DNA of 64,000 nucleotides from CANMXU01 sp052030545 (lineage in GTDB: Bacteria > Pseudomonadota > Gammaproteobacteria > Enterobacterales > Alteromonadaceae): assembly GCF_052030545.1 (NCBI RefSeq), contig NZ_JBPDIH010000012.1:1-64000 (forward strand), written 5' to 3'. This document shows, piece after piece, positions 24,855-34,247 of the stretch. The translations under genes and the position numbers were made by a program. A model generated the notes under the pieces. It was not told the DNA's origin. It worked only from the letters and a program-made list of their open reading frames with translations, and did not search any database. How positions within the stretch are numbered: the stretch's first letter is position 1; every line of letters starts with the position of its first letter.

Positions 24855-26995
24855 TAGTCTGCTTTTTTCGACCGGGTGATCGACCAACTGTTGTGAATAT
24901 GCTTATTACGTAAAAAATCTTTATCGCGGGTTTGTTCGCTCATCGCTTTGGCGTGTAAACCTAAGCTTTCCATCGCGTCAAAGTCCATTTTGAAATTACG
25001 CTTGTTATTGGTGAAAATAATTTCGCCACCTTCTGCTAGCGATTTTAATGCGTCGGTAATCAGCGCAACATGATCTCGTTGCACGTCAAAACTCTCTCCC
25101 ATACGCTTTGAATTTGAAAACGTTGGTGGGTCGATAAATACCACATCAAAGGTTTGGGTATTGCCTTTTAACCACTGTAAGCAGTCAGCCTGCACAAATT
25201 GATATTTATGACCATTTAAATTATTTAAGGCAAAGTTATCTTGCGCCCAATTTAAATAGGTATTCGACATATCAACCGTAGTAATACTTGCTGCGCCATG
25301 TAAAGCCGCTTGCAGTGAAACCGAGCCTGTATAGGCAAACAAATTTAACAGCGATTTGTTTTTCGCTTTTTGCGCGACAATTTGACGGGTTTTACGGTGA
25401 TCTAAAAATAAACCTGTGTCTAAGTAGTCCCAAAGGTTTACTTTAATTTTTGCGCCGTACTCTTGCACGATCATTTCAGGCTTGCCGTGACTTGCCTTTT
25501 GATATTGATTAGCGCCCTTTTGTTTAGCGCGAGTTTTAAGCGATACTTTATCGGTTGGCACATTGAGTACCTTAGGTGCCCAGTAAATCACTTCTTGCAA
25601 ACGCTTTGCGGTTTTTTCCGCTTCAATAGTTGCTGGCGCGGCATATTCTTGAATAACAATGGCGTCGTTATAAACATCAATAGCAACATTGTATTCTGGA
25701 ATGTCGGCATCGTATGCGCGGTAGCAACTTATTTGCTCTTTTTTGATCCAGCTTTTTAAATTCTTTAAATTTTTTTTAAGACGATTAGCAAAAGCCGAGT
25801 CTTTTTGTTCAAACAACGCACTTGGGTTTAACGCATCTTTTGCGGTTTGTTTTTCATCGATATTATAAAGGGCAAACTGACAATCTAACGGACCATTTTT
25901 AAATTTATAACGTTTAAAGCTTGCGAGCTTTAACATCGACAATAATTCAACATTCGCAGTTAATATCGCCACGCGCCAATCGGCAAAGCGGCTTTTAAAT
26001 AACTGACCAAGCGAAACAAAGGTTTCAACCAACTCAGGTAATTCACCAATACGCTCACCATACGGAGGGTTAAATAAAATGGTACCTGGTGCAGGAAAGC
26101 TGTTCACCAGTTTATTGGCATCTTTACAATTAAAATCGATAAAGCGTGCTAAACCGGCATTTCGCGCATTTTGCTCAGCCGTGCGAATAACGCGATTGTC
26201 CATATCATTACCGAATACTTTAATATTAAGCGCCGCAAGGTTTTCGCTTGATGAGTCCATGGCTTGGTGTAATTGTTCTTGCCAAGTGTCTTTTGCATGC
26301 CCTAACCAATTTTCAAAGCCCCAACGTTCACGTTCAATGCCCGGCGCTTGTTTGGCAGCCATTGATACCGCTTCAATTAACAAGGTACCTGAACCACACA
26401 TAGGATCTAATAAAGGTTTTGAGGTATCAGCTAGCCAACCAGAGCGTAATACAAGCGCTGCAGCTAAGTTTTCTTTTAGAGGTGCAGCACCAGAGTCGCG
26501 GCGGTAACCACGTTGAAATAAACCGCGGCCAGAAAACTCGAGATAAATTGCGACACTGTCTTTTAATAAACGTGCTTGAAATCCAATGTCTGGATTAAGC
26601 TTATCAACTGATGGGCGATCGATACCTAAATCACGGAAATGATCAACAATCGCATCTTTCACAGTTAGGCCGCCAAATTGGGTATTTCGAATTTCTTCAC
26701 TTTTACCCACAAAGTCGACCACAAAGCTCTGCTGTGGCGAAAATACCTCACTCCAAGACACTTCTGCGGCGGCTGCTAATAACTCGTCTTTATTTTTAGC
26801 ACTGCCCTCAGTGAGCTTAAGTAATACTCGCGTGGCTAATCGTGTCCATAAACAAACATGGTAGGCCTGTTCAAGTGAACAAGAAAAATAAACGCCTTCC
26901 GGCTTTTGCACGACTTCTTCAGCCCCTAAAGATTTGAGTTCTTCGGCTAATAAAACTTCGACACCTTGAGAGGTTAACGCTAAAAATTGAAACAT
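24854..26995 (-). CDS. rlmL: Bifunctional 23S rRNA methyltransferase RlmL/RlmK
   Basis: A 713-residue fusion of two methyltransferases that modify 23S rRNA at G2445 (m2G, N-terminal part) and G2069 (m7G, C-terminal part) in E. coli. Order: THUMP domain (about 45-155), first Rossmann domain with LDPMCGSGTLLIEA and catalytic FNPPYGERIG, then a linker and the RlmK part with LNLFAYTGSVSLQA and VFIDPPTFSNSKRM. Complete length. First gene of the rlmL-grx-uup operon. Confidence 0.96.
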   Translation of the reverse strand: MFQFLALTSQGVEVLLAEELKSLGAEEVVQKPEGVYFSCSLEQAYHVCLWTRLATRVLLKLTEGSAKNKDELLAAAAEVSWSEVFSPQQSFVVDFVGKSEEIRNTQFGGLTVKDAIVDHFRDLGIDRPSVDKLNPDIGFQARLLKDSVAIYLEFSGRGLFQRGYRRDSGAAPLKENLAAALVLRSGWLADTSKPLLDPMCGSGTLLIEAVSMAAKQAPGIERERWGFENWLGHAKDTWQEQLHQAMDSSSENLAALNIKVFGNDMDNRVIRTAEQNARNAGLARFIDFNCKDANKLVNSFPAPGTILFNPPYGERIGELPELVETFVSLGQLFKSRFADWRVAILTANVELLSMLKLASFKRYKFKNGPLDCQFALYNIDEKQTAKDALNPSALFEQKDSAFANRLKKNLKNLKSWIKKEQISCYRAYDADIPEYNVAIDVYNDAIVIQEYAAPATIEAEKTAKRLQEVIYWAPKVLNVPTDKVSLKTRAKQKGANQYQKASHGKPEMIVQEYGAKIKVNLWDYLDTGLFLDHRKTRQIVAQKAKNKSLLNLFAYTGSVSLQAALHGAASITTVDMSNTYLNWAQDNFALNNLNGHKYQFVQADCLQWLKGNTQTFDVVFIDPPTFSNSKRMGESFDVQRDHVALITDALKSLAEGGEIIFTNNKRNFKMDFDAMESLGLHAKAMSEQTRDKDFLRNKHIHNSWSITRSKKAD

Positions 26996-27333
26996 AAAGA
27001 CTTTCCAGACAAATTCATGGCCGCGATTATAAACAAAGAGCGATGCGACTTATACTGATTTCATGTAATTAAAGTCACTTCATCGTTTCAATAGCTATAC
27101 TTACCACTAAATTGCTGCAAAAAGTGACTCGTCAGTAGAATTTTGAAGCACATCGGGCACAAATTGTACCAACAGTGATTTTTTATCAAAAACCGTTTGC
27201 ATTCTTCGATGGGTATCCTTATGATACGCCTCGTTTTCAGGGCAACGAAGTTTTTACTCTTGTTAAACTGGAAATAGTTCTTAAGCTTGAATTAAAACAG
27301 CTTGGCTTTCCTACTCAACGTAGGTCATTCGGA
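26996..27333. other. Divergent region between rlmL and the initiator tRNA array
   Basis: Contains the tRNA promoter described separately, and a leader (about 27281-27333) with CCTAC/GTAGG and AAGC/GCTT pairings that is repeated almost exactly before the second tRNA at 27546-27600. No protein gene is convincing here. Confidence 0.6.
27197..27225 (+). promoter_or_regulatory. Candidate sigma-70 promoter of the initiator tRNA array
   Basis: TTGCAT, a 17-base spacer and TATGAT, followed by ACGCCTCG, a GC-rich discriminator as seen in stringently controlled stable-RNA promoters. Confidence 0.55.
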
Positions 27334-27410
<77 letters not shown>

Positions 27411-27457
27411 ATTCTCTTTCGCTATTAGAGGTTAAATAAATAGTAGGTTTGGGAAAA

Positions 27458-27509
27458 CGACCTGAGGTCGTCAGTTCACTCTTTACAAAATAAGTGGCTC
27501 CCGCAACCA
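27458..27509 (+). pseudogene. Broken initiator tRNA fragment 1
   Basis: CGACC-TGA-GGTCG inverted repeat, then the tRNA string AGGTCGTCAGTTC (27465-27477), an 18-base insert (27478-27495), then the exact tRNA 3' end GGCTCCCGCAACCA (27496-27509). The insert replaces the six bases AAATCT of the T-arm. Not able to form a cloverleaf. Confidence 0.8.
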
Positions 27510-27600
27510 ACTCTTTCTCAATAAAGAGTTTAAATAATATTGGATTCTTAAGTTTGAATTAAAACAGCTTGGCTTTCCTACTTAACGTAGGTCATTCGGA

Positions 27601-27663
<63 letters not shown>

Positions 27664-27762
27664 NNNNNNNNNNNNNNNNNNNNNNNNNNNNNNNNNNNNN
27701 NNNNNNNNNNNNNNNNNNNNNNNNNNNNNNNNNNNNNNNNNNNNNNNNNNNNNNNNNNNNNN
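27664..27762. other. Assembly gap of 99 N
   Basis: Lies between two identical tRNA copies, as expected when short reads cannot cross a repeat. The true length and number of tRNA copies are unknown. Confidence 0.95.
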
Positions 27763-27839
<77 letters not shown>

Positions 27840-27883
27840 ACTTCTATTTTTAAAATCTAAATTGTTCCCATTATTATCTTATA

Positions 27884-27936
27884 CGACCCTAGGTCGTCAG
27901 TTCGCTCTCTTCAAAAATAAGCGGATCCCGCAACCA
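27884..27936 (+). pseudogene. Broken initiator tRNA fragment 2
   Basis: CGACC-CTA-GGTCG inverted repeat, AGGTCGTCAGTTC (27891-27903), a 19-base insert (27904-27922), then GGATCCCGCAACCA, one base different from the true tRNA end. Confidence 0.78.
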
Positions 27937-27986
27937 ACTTCCTCTGTATAAATTTCTAATGTTAATTATCACCCTAAAGATTATTT

Positions 27987-28005
27987 CGACCTTAGTCGTC
28001 AGTTC
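27987..28005 (+). pseudogene. Broken initiator tRNA fragment 3 (remnant)
   Basis: CGAC-CTTA-GTCG followed by TCAGTTC and a short A/T-rich stretch; the tRNA 3' end is absent. Most decayed of the three fragments. Confidence 0.55.
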
Positions 28006-28082
28006 ACTTTATCGGTATTCGTTTGTCAGTTTTCTAAAAGGCTCTCAACGTAACACTTTGCTTATTTTCATTAAAAATTAAG

Positions 28083-28116
28083 TAAAAAAAATCCCTTAAC
28101 TATTAAGCTAAGGGAT
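28083..28116 (-). terminator. Intrinsic terminator of nagB
   Basis: ATCCCTTA pairs with TAAGGGAT; on the minus strand a T-run follows. Confidence 0.85.
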
Positions 28117-28148
28117 GCGCCAATAATGCTTAGGAGGATATTATTTCT

Positions 28149-28940
28149 TTATAGCGCCAAACTACTTTCTAACTTTTGATTTTCTCGCTCGATGTGTCTA
28201 AAAAATTCTTTATTTTCAAGTAACGAAGCGGCAGCCTCATCAATAATAATCACAGTATCTGGATGAAATTGCAGTGCAGACGCTGGGCAATTTGCGGTAA
28301 TTGCGCCCTGCACTGTATCAACAATTGCTTGTGCTTTGTTTTCACCCGTGGCAAGTAACACCACTTTTTTAGCTTCTAAAATAGTGCCTATACCCATGGT
28401 GATTGAAAGATGTGGCTGAAACTCGCCTTCTGCAAAAAATCGCGCATTATCATCAATGGTTTCTTGAGTAAGTGTTTTTACACGAGTGCGAGAGCCAAGT
28501 GACGATGACGGTTCATTAAAACCAATATGACCATTGCGGCCAATGCCCAATAACTGAATATCAATACCACCACTTTCTTTAATGGTTTGCTCATATTCGT
28601 GACAAGCGATTAATGGATTCTTAGCGTCACCTGGTGGCACCAATGTGTTGTTTTTATCAATATCAACATGATCAAATAGCTGTTCGTTCATAAAGTGGCG
28701 ATAGCTTTGACTATGTTCGCCGCTTAGACCAAGGTACTCATCTAAATTAAAACTTGAAACTTGGCTAAAAGACACTTGTTGATTTTGATGTGCATGAATC
28801 AGCTCTTTGTATAAAGCAACTGGCGTAGAACCTGTTGCTAAGCCTAAAACAGAATCTGCTTTAGCTGAAATTTGTTTGATAAATATGTCTGCCCCATATT
28901 TAGCTACATCAGCAGCGTTATCAAGGATCACTACCTTCAT
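28149..28940 (-). CDS. nagB: Glucosamine-6-phosphate deaminase
   Basis: A 263-residue NagB that converts glucosamine-6-phosphate to fructose-6-phosphate and ammonia, the last step of N-acetylglucosamine use. The ATG at 28940 has GGAG eight bases upstream, better than the GTG nine bases before it. Motifs: GLATGSTPVALY (phosphate loop), SSFNLDEYLGL and GIGRNGHIGFNEP. A NagR-type palindrome lies about 85 bases upstream. No nagA, nagK or transporter of GlcNAc is adjacent, so this looks like a single member of a scattered regulon. Confidence 0.95.
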   Translation of the reverse strand: MKVVILDNAADVAKYGADIFIKQISAKADSVLGLATGSTPVALYKELIHAHQNQQVSFSQVSSFNLDEYLGLSGEHSQSYRHFMNEQLFDHVDIDKNNTLVPPGDAKNPLIACHEYEQTIKESGGIDIQLLGIGRNGHIGFNEPSSSLGSRTRVKTLTQETIDDNARFFAEGEFQPHLSITMGIGTILEAKKVVLLATGENKAQAIVDTVQGAITANCPASALQFHPDTVIIIDEAAASLLENKEFFRHIERENQKLESSLAL

Positions 28941-29016
28941 TGTTACCACTCCACTTTATAATATTGCCCGTTTTAAACATGAGCTGAATTTTTAATAAAG
29001 ACACGATATCATAATA

Positions 29017-29050
29017 AAAACCAAAATGACAGCGTTGTCATTTTGGTTTT
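29017..29050. promoter_or_regulatory. 34-bp perfect palindrome holding a NagR-type operator
   Basis: The core AATGACAGCGTTGTCATT (29025-29042) matches the operator of NagR, the LacI-family regulator of chitin/GlcNAc genes in Alteromonadales. The symmetry extends to 34 bases, so as RNA it forms a 15-bp stem with a four-base loop. On the minus strand it ends in TTTTTATT, so it may also terminate the upstream transporter transcript. It is upstream of nagB. Confidence 0.8.
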
Positions 29051-29113
29051 AAAAATAAATAACAAAGTGTAGTTACTCGTTATTTATTTTGTGAAGAAAC
29101 TTACGACGAGGCG

Positions 29114-31282
29114 CTAAATATTCCAACCTAGCACGTTATTGATAATTGACCATCGTGGTTGCTTAGCTTTTGGGTTTTCACCGAGTATCCAATACTTGTA
29201 TACCTCAGGTAAAAAACCATTGTCTTGCTTTAACTTAATCCACGTATTGATAAATTGCACGTAGCGCACGTCACCTTGTGGCAATATAAAACCTACAGGC
29301 ACTTTTATTTTCAAACCTTTAGGCACTAATACACTATAATTGGGATATAACATTGCCCATGAAGAGCCTGCCTCGGTAGAAAAAGCTAATGCGTCTACCT
29401 CTGGATATTTACCACGCAAAAATAAACGAATATTTGATACCGGTGTGACTTTCGCATTTGGAAAACGTTCAGTAAGTGCATTAACGTAATATTCATTCGG
29501 CGCAATACCCAAATTAAGATCTGGCATTGCTTTTATATCTTCCATGTTTGCAAATTCATCACGTTTAGAATCACTTAATACTAGGCCGGCAGTATGATGG
29601 GTATATGAATCTGAAAAAGCGACATCAAGTGCTTTTAATGGTGTGATTGTTTGGCCGCCAATACTGATATCAATACTGCCATTTGCTAGCAGTTGAGCCT
29701 GCCCTTCTCGCTGTTCTAAATAGATCATTTCCACGGCTAAATTTAAATCATTAGCAAGTTCATTGATCAGCTCGACATCAAAACCGACAATCTCATTATC
29801 CGTATTTTTAAATGCATACGGTAGAGACATTGGAAAATATGCGACACGAATACTGCCACGTTCACGTATCACATCTAAACGCGGTCGCTGTTGTTCTTCA
29901 ACAGTTAATGGTTGCAATTGGTCATGTTTTACTTTTTTTGCCGCGCTTTTCATTGCTTTTAACGACTCAAATGTTTCTACCCCTTCATATTGATAAGGGA
30001 TCAAATGAGTAAGCGCCATGCCTGTTGCGCTCATTACACAAAATGTGATGCCTAAGTGCACTGCTATTGCCTGCATCATCCGATGCCACTTAAGCTTTTT
30101 AATGACCGCACTTGCAACGAGAAGTGTAATAACAAAGCCGTGAAGTGCCGCTAAGCCAGTGGCAAATCTTGCAGTGACTAAGCTTCCCAATAAATACAAT
30201 TGGAACTGATCACTTGGTAAGTCGTAAAAGTCGAGTAAAAAAGGTATCGCAACCGCCATTTTCCCAAACGCGGTTAATGCACCTAAAATTACAAAAGACA
30301 GGTACTGCTCGTAACCTAATGGCGAGCCGACATACCAAGCTGAAAATAGAATGAAACCTAAACCAAGTAGCGCGCCTGTACTTGGAAAACTATAGGCGGT
30401 GGGCACTAACACATCAACTGTAGAACTGGTTTCTTCACAGTCCATTTTATGTTTGGCTAACAAGGCCTTACTGCGTTCAATTAGCATTGGTAACACAACC
30501 AGTACTGTGCCTGTTGCAATCGCAGTAACAACCGCTTCACCGGCGATAGACATTAATTCACGATAAGAAAATGGCGTTGCCCAACTTAATACCAAAGGCA
30601 GCAGAACCAGTGCTAATAACGCTGCCGCAATAATATAAACCCATAAAAATACTTGTAAACGTCCTAGCTCTTCTACTGCTAGCGTACCTGCCGCAGATGC
30701 CGAAATCGCAAAGATACCAATTGGTGCAAATTTTGCCACATAAGAGGCAACCTTCATTAAGCTATCGCTGATGTTATCGGTAAGTAATAAAAAATTGGCT
30801 TTGTTTTTCACGTTAATTAACGCGACTCCCATCAATAACGAGAACAAAACAACTGCGGGAACAATGGTTTGCGCTAGTGAAGCAAATATATTCGACGGAA
30901 TGTAGAGCTTTAAAAAATCAAATTCTGCCGGCTCTGCAACTAAACTGGTACTGAAAAAACCCGCCGTTTGCCAATTTGGGTAGGCAAGTGGTAGTAATAA
31001 TAAAGTGGTCATTACGGCTAGCCACATAATGAGAATCACTTTTACCGCCCGTATACCAATACGCGATGCCATGTTACTGTCTAAACGCCCTAAACCGCCA
31101 ATAATCGAGACCAACACGTAAGGCAATACGGTCATTTGCAATAAATTAATATATACATTGCCGAGTATTTCTATTTTACCCGCAGGTTCTCCAACAAAAA
31201 TCCCCGCACATATACCTAGAATAAGTGAAATAATAACGCGTTGAAATGGGCTGAGTTTTTGATAAAGCTTGGTTATGAACAT
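29114..31282 (-). CDS. Dicarboxylate/amino-acid:cation symporter fused to a family 3 solute-binding domain
   Basis: A 722-residue two-part transporter. Residues about 10-420 are a DAACS (GltP/DctA-type) secondary symporter with about eight to nine hydrophobic segments and the substrate region PTAYSFPSTGALLGLGFILF. Residues about 450-705 are a periplasmic binding protein of family 3 (RGSIRVAYFPMSLPYAFKNTDNEIVGFDVELINELA, ISIGGQTITPLKALDVAFSDSYTHHTAGLVLS), the type that delivers amino acids to ABC or TRAP-like systems. The join implies that the binding domain faces the periplasm and feeds the symporter. Start at ATG 31282. Substrate is probably an amino acid or dicarboxylate. Whether it belongs to the NagR regulon is unclear; the operator is behind it. 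Confidence 0.85.
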   Translation of the reverse strand: MFITKLYQKLSPFQRVIISLILGICAGIFVGEPAGKIEILGNVYINLLQMTVLPYVLVSIIGGLGRLDSNMASRIGIRAVKVILIMWLAVMTTLLLLPLAYPNWQTAGFFSTSLVAEPAEFDFLKLYIPSNIFASLAQTIVPAVVLFSLLMGVALINVKNKANFLLLTDNISDSLMKVASYVAKFAPIGIFAISASAAGTLAVEELGRLQVFLWVYIIAAALLALVLLPLVLSWATPFSYRELMSIAGEAVVTAIATGTVLVVLPMLIERSKALLAKHKMDCEETSSTVDVLVPTAYSFPSTGALLGLGFILFSAWYVGSPLGYEQYLSFVILGALTAFGKMAVAIPFLLDFYDLPSDQFQLYLLGSLVTARFATGLAALHGFVITLLVASAVIKKLKWHRMMQAIAVHLGITFCVMSATGMALTHLIPYQYEGVETFESLKAMKSAAKKVKHDQLQPLTVEEQQRPRLDVIRERGSIRVAYFPMSLPYAFKNTDNEIVGFDVELINELANDLNLAVEMIYLEQREGQAQLLANGSIDISIGGQTITPLKALDVAFSDSYTHHTAGLVLSDSKRDEFANMEDIKAMPDLNLGIAPNEYYVNALTERFPNAKVTPVSNIRLFLRGKYPEVDALAFSTEAGSSWAMLYPNYSVLVPKGLKIKVPVGFILPQGDVRYVQFINTWIKLKQDNGFLPEVYKYWILGENPKAKQPRWSIINNVLGWNI

Positions 31283-31484
31283 CAAATATTCCTGAAAGAA
31301 AAAATAAATTTTTACTTAAATGCGTAGCTACGAATAGGAGAATGATACTGAACTAAAGACAATAAATATAGCGGATGGACATGAGAAAATAAGCTTGTAT
31401 AGTGCTTTTAACATTTAAATGTATTCAATGGTTAAAAAAGCACTAGTTGAAGTGGCAATCGCTCTAATTGAGTTATTGCCAAAA

Positions 31485-31519
31485 CAAAAAAGCCCCACGA
31501 ATTTAACAATACGTGAGGC
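31485..31519 (-). terminator. Intrinsic terminator of metC
   Basis: GCCCCACG (31492-31499) pairs with CGTGAGGC (31512-31519) with one wobble; on the minus strand a T-run follows. Confidence 0.8.
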
Positions 31520-31532
31520 GAGATGATGTTTA

Positions 31533-32714
31533 TTAACTTGTTGCTAGTACTTGATGAAACTTCTCAAAGCCTTGCTCTAAATCAGCAATTAAATCGTCAA
31601 CATCTTCTAAACCAATATGTAAGCGAATTAACGGGTTTTCATATGGCCACTGTGTTGCGGTGCGCATATTTTTTAAACCGGTAATACCTAGAATTAAACT
31701 TTCAAAACCGCCCCAAGAATAGCCCATTTTAAAGTGTTCCATACTATCAAGCAGTGCGTTTAAAGCTTTTTGGTTACCGCAGTTAAGGACAAAAGAAAAT
31801 AACCCGTTGGAGCCATTAAAATCACGTTGGAAAAATTCATGCCCCGGGCAAGAGTCAAACGCAGGATGCAATATAGTTTCCACTTCTGGGCGTGTTTTTA
31901 ACCAGTTCGCCACTTTTAACGCATTTTTTTCATGTTGGTTTAAACGTACCCCTAAGGTGCGAATACCGCGTAGCGCTAAGTATAAATCATCAGGAGAAGT
32001 ACATTGGCCTAGTGTATAACTATGCTCGCGAAGCTGCGGCCAATATTTTTCCGTCGCCGTTGCCGTGCCCAGCATGACATCTGAATGACCAACAATGTAT
32101 TTTGTTGCCGCTTGCACTGAAATATCGACGCCATAATCAAACGGCTGAAAATTAACACCTGCTCCCCAAGTATTATCAAGCATGACAATACAGTCATGTT
32201 GATGGGCGATTTTAGCAATGGTAGGTACATCTTGTACTTCCATGGTAATTGAACCGGGCGACTCTAAAAAGATGATCGAAGTATTTTCTTTAATTAACGC
32301 TTCAATACCGGCGCCAATGAGCGGATCGTAGTAAGTGGTTTCAACGCCATAGTTGGTCAGTAACTTATCACAAAAATCGCGAGTAGGTTCATAAGCGGTA
32401 TCCACCATTAAAATATGATCGCCGCTTTTCACAAAGGATAAAATCGCATTGGTGATAGCAGCTGTACCAGACGGATACAAAGCACAACCTGCACCACCTT
32501 CAAGTTCAACCATAGCATCAGAAAATGCAAACGAGGTTGTGGTACCACGGCGGCCATAAAAAAGCACTTGATTGGTTTTATTGCCTGCCGCGTGTTTCAT
32601 GGCAGTAGTTGATTCAAAAACAACGGTGGATGCACGTTGTACCGACGGGTTTACTACCCCTTGAGTCCATTTTGACTTGCGGCCTGCGTTGATAATTTTA
32701 GTATCTTGTTTCAT
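31533..32714 (-). CDS. metC: Cystathionine beta-lyase
   Basis: A 393-residue PLP enzyme of the Cys/Met-metabolism family; converts cystathionine to homocysteine, pyruvate and ammonia. The PLP-binding lysine is in SVQAATKYIVGHSDVMLG. The Asp of the PLP ring contact is in IVMLDNTWGAG. The N-terminal KSKWTQGVVNPSVQRASTVVF and the C-terminal SWGGFESLI match MetC rather than MetB or MegL. Supplies homocysteine to the methionine synthase step. Monocistronic. Confidence 0.93.
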   Translation of the reverse strand: MKQDTKIINAGRKSKWTQGVVNPSVQRASTVVFESTTAMKHAAGNKTNQVLFYGRRGTTTSFAFSDAMVELEGGAGCALYPSGTAAITNAILSFVKSGDHILMVDTAYEPTRDFCDKLLTNYGVETTYYDPLIGAGIEALIKENTSIIFLESPGSITMEVQDVPTIAKIAHQHDCIVMLDNTWGAGVNFQPFDYGVDISVQAATKYIVGHSDVMLGTATATEKYWPQLREHSYTLGQCTSPDDLYLALRGIRTLGVRLNQHEKNALKVANWLKTRPEVETILHPAFDSCPGHEFFQRDFNGSNGLFSFVLNCGNQKALNALLDSMEHFKMGYSWGGFESLILGITGLKNMRTATQWPYENPLIRLHIGLEDVDDLIADLEQGFEKFHQVLATS

Positions 32715-33031
32715 CTTTTAAGTAACCTAGTTCGCGGCGATGTTTTAATAATGGCTATCTAGCCATCTAAACGTAATATTATAAACAAGGTTATAACCTG
32801 AAATGGGGTGAATAACAATGCTGGTGAGCAGAAATTTACTCAAGGCAATACGATCGCTCAACGCCCCTTTCGATGAATTAACGACTAAAAACGAAATTTT
32901 GCGCTCAGCGCATATTAAATAGTTCTATCTACTAAGTATCAAAACGATTAGCTTTGAATTAAAAATTGCGTAAGCATACAATTAACGCCTTGACTCAATG
33001 AGTAGCTAAATAACCAAATTAGGTAGATACG
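32715..33031. other. Divergent intergenic region metC / UDG-family gene
   Basis: 317 bases that must hold the metC promoter and that of the UDG-family gene. Three adjoining 8-base blocks at 32753-32776 weakly resemble MetJ boxes (see that entry). Nothing else recognised. Confidence 0.5.
32753..32776. promoter_or_regulatory. Possible MetJ operator upstream of metC
   Basis: Three adjacent octamers GGCTATCT, AGCCATCT, AAACGTAA match the MetJ box AGACGTCT at 4, 6 and 5 of 8 positions. The location, 39 bases before metC, fits. Weak match. Confidence 0.3.
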
Positions 33032-33616
33032 ATGAAAGACTTAAGCAAGCTGCTTAAAGAAGTAAGAGCCTGCAATATTTGCCAACATGCCCTTGCTGAT
33101 GGTGTTAGACCCATTGTTCAGCTTTCTGCTAACTCACGTATTCTTATTGCCGGACAAGCTCCAGGACGTAAAGTACATACCTCTGGCATTCCGTTTGATG
33201 ATGCCAGTGGTGATCGCTTAAGAAGCTGGTTAGCGATATCGTCAAACGATTTTTACAATGAGAACAAAGTCGCTATTTTACCGATGGGCTTTTGTTATCC
33301 TGGCACGGGCAAGTCGGGCGATTTACCACCTCGGCCAGAGTGTGCTAAAACCTGGCGAGCCTCATTGCTTGAGCAATTACCGGCATTAGAATTAACCATC
33401 GTTATTGGTCAATACGCGCAGGCGTATCACCTTAATCAGCAGTATCAAACGGTCACTGAACACGTGCGAGCATGGCAAACTCAATGGCCGCGGGTAATAC
33501 CTTTACCCCACCCTAGCCCTAGAAATAATCGCTGGCTGAAAGCCAATTCGTGGTTTGAAAAACAATTGCTACCGCCTTTACAAGCAAGAGTAGCTGATAT
33601 TTTATCAAGCGATTAA
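33032..33616 (+). CDS. Uracil-DNA glycosylase family protein
   Basis: A 194-residue protein of the UDG superfamily. N-terminal CNICQ plus later Cys residues, the first active-site motif ILIAGQAPGRKVH (GQAPG in place of GEAPG or GQDPY), and the second motif PLPHPSPRNNRW are seen. The HTSGIPFDDASGDRLRSWL stretch is shared with an uncharacterised bacterial UDG-like family. It may remove damaged bases from DNA; true glycosylase activity is inferred only from the fold. A single gene; start at the ATG at 33032. Confidence 0.82.
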   Translation: MKDLSKLLKEVRACNICQHALADGVRPIVQLSANSRILIAGQAPGRKVHTSGIPFDDASGDRLRSWLAISSNDFYNENKVAILPMGFCYPGTGKSGDLPPRPECAKTWRASLLEQLPALELTIVIGQYAQAYHLNQQYQTVTEHVRAWQTQWPRVIPLPHPSPRNNRWLKANSWFEKQLLPPLQARVADILSSD

Positions 33617-33725
33617 CTTATTAACTTATAAAACTATTAAGCGCCGATATTGGGCTTTACCCGCAGGAGTATCACTTATCAAAAGCATCGACTTATTTGT
33701 AAAAAATTGGGGCAGTAAAAGCGCC

Positions 33726-34127
33726 ATGTCACCGATAAATAAAAACGACATTAGCGCACTTGAATCGCACTTAAACGCCTTTTTACCTGAAACATACATC
33801 TATTTATTAAGCAATTATGGCTTAGTGCACAGTCCTAATGTTTTTTCAAAGATTTGCGATTTGAATGCTGATATTGCCGAAGTGCAAGACTTTCTCAGCC
33901 TTGAAGACGTTAAAAACTTGTCTGCGCTGTATGAGTTAAGCGGCATGCCTAAAGGTCATATTTTGTTTGCCTCAGATTGTAAGGGCAATATGTTTTGTTT
34001 CAAACTCAGTGATTGTCAACAGCGCAATCATGACATTCCGGTGTGGTTCTATAACCAGCAATTATGCACGATAGAGCAAGTATCACCGTCATTTAGCGCA
34101 TGGTTAGCTGCGTTTAATGATCTTTAA
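33726..34127 (+). CDS. SMI1/KNR4 (SUKH) family protein
   Basis: At least 133 residues. The pattern LPETYIYLLSNYGLVHSPNVF and a C-terminal WFYNQQLCTIEQVSPSFSAWLAAF match the SUKH fold, used in toxin immunity and in other regulatory proteins. The first ATG is at 33726, but the frame is open upstream and reads IKSIDLFVKNWGSKSA before it, which resembles the usual SUKH N-terminus. No ATG, GTG or TTG occurs there. An AGGAG (33665-33669) precedes an ATC codon at 33678, so a non-standard start is possible. No toxin gene adjoins it. Confidence 0.72.
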   Translation: MSPINKNDISALESHLNAFLPETYIYLLSNYGLVHSPNVFSKICDLNADIAEVQDFLSLEDVKNLSALYELSGMPKGHILFASDCKGNMFCFKLSDCQQRNHDIPVWFYNQQLCTIEQVSPSFSAWLAAFNDL

Positions 34128-34247
34128 TACCTCTAAATCGGAGTAATCAATAATTTGGCTATGATTCACCATCAATAATAAATAGGGTTATACCCAATAT
34201 GAATTAGTGAACGTTACCATTTCAACCTTATTCTCATTTTTCGGTAA

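Noticed and set aside
26079..26507. 142-residue frame opposite rlmL
   Set aside because: Antisense shadow of a conserved gene; no ribosome site or domain.
32753..32776. Strong MetJ operator at metC
   Set aside because: Only partial matches to the MetJ octamer; kept as a low-confidence site, not as a finding.
33726..34127. Toxin-immunity module around the SMI1/KNR4 protein
   Set aside because: No toxin, Rhs or secretion gene is adjacent; the neighbours are a UDG-family gene and a regulator.
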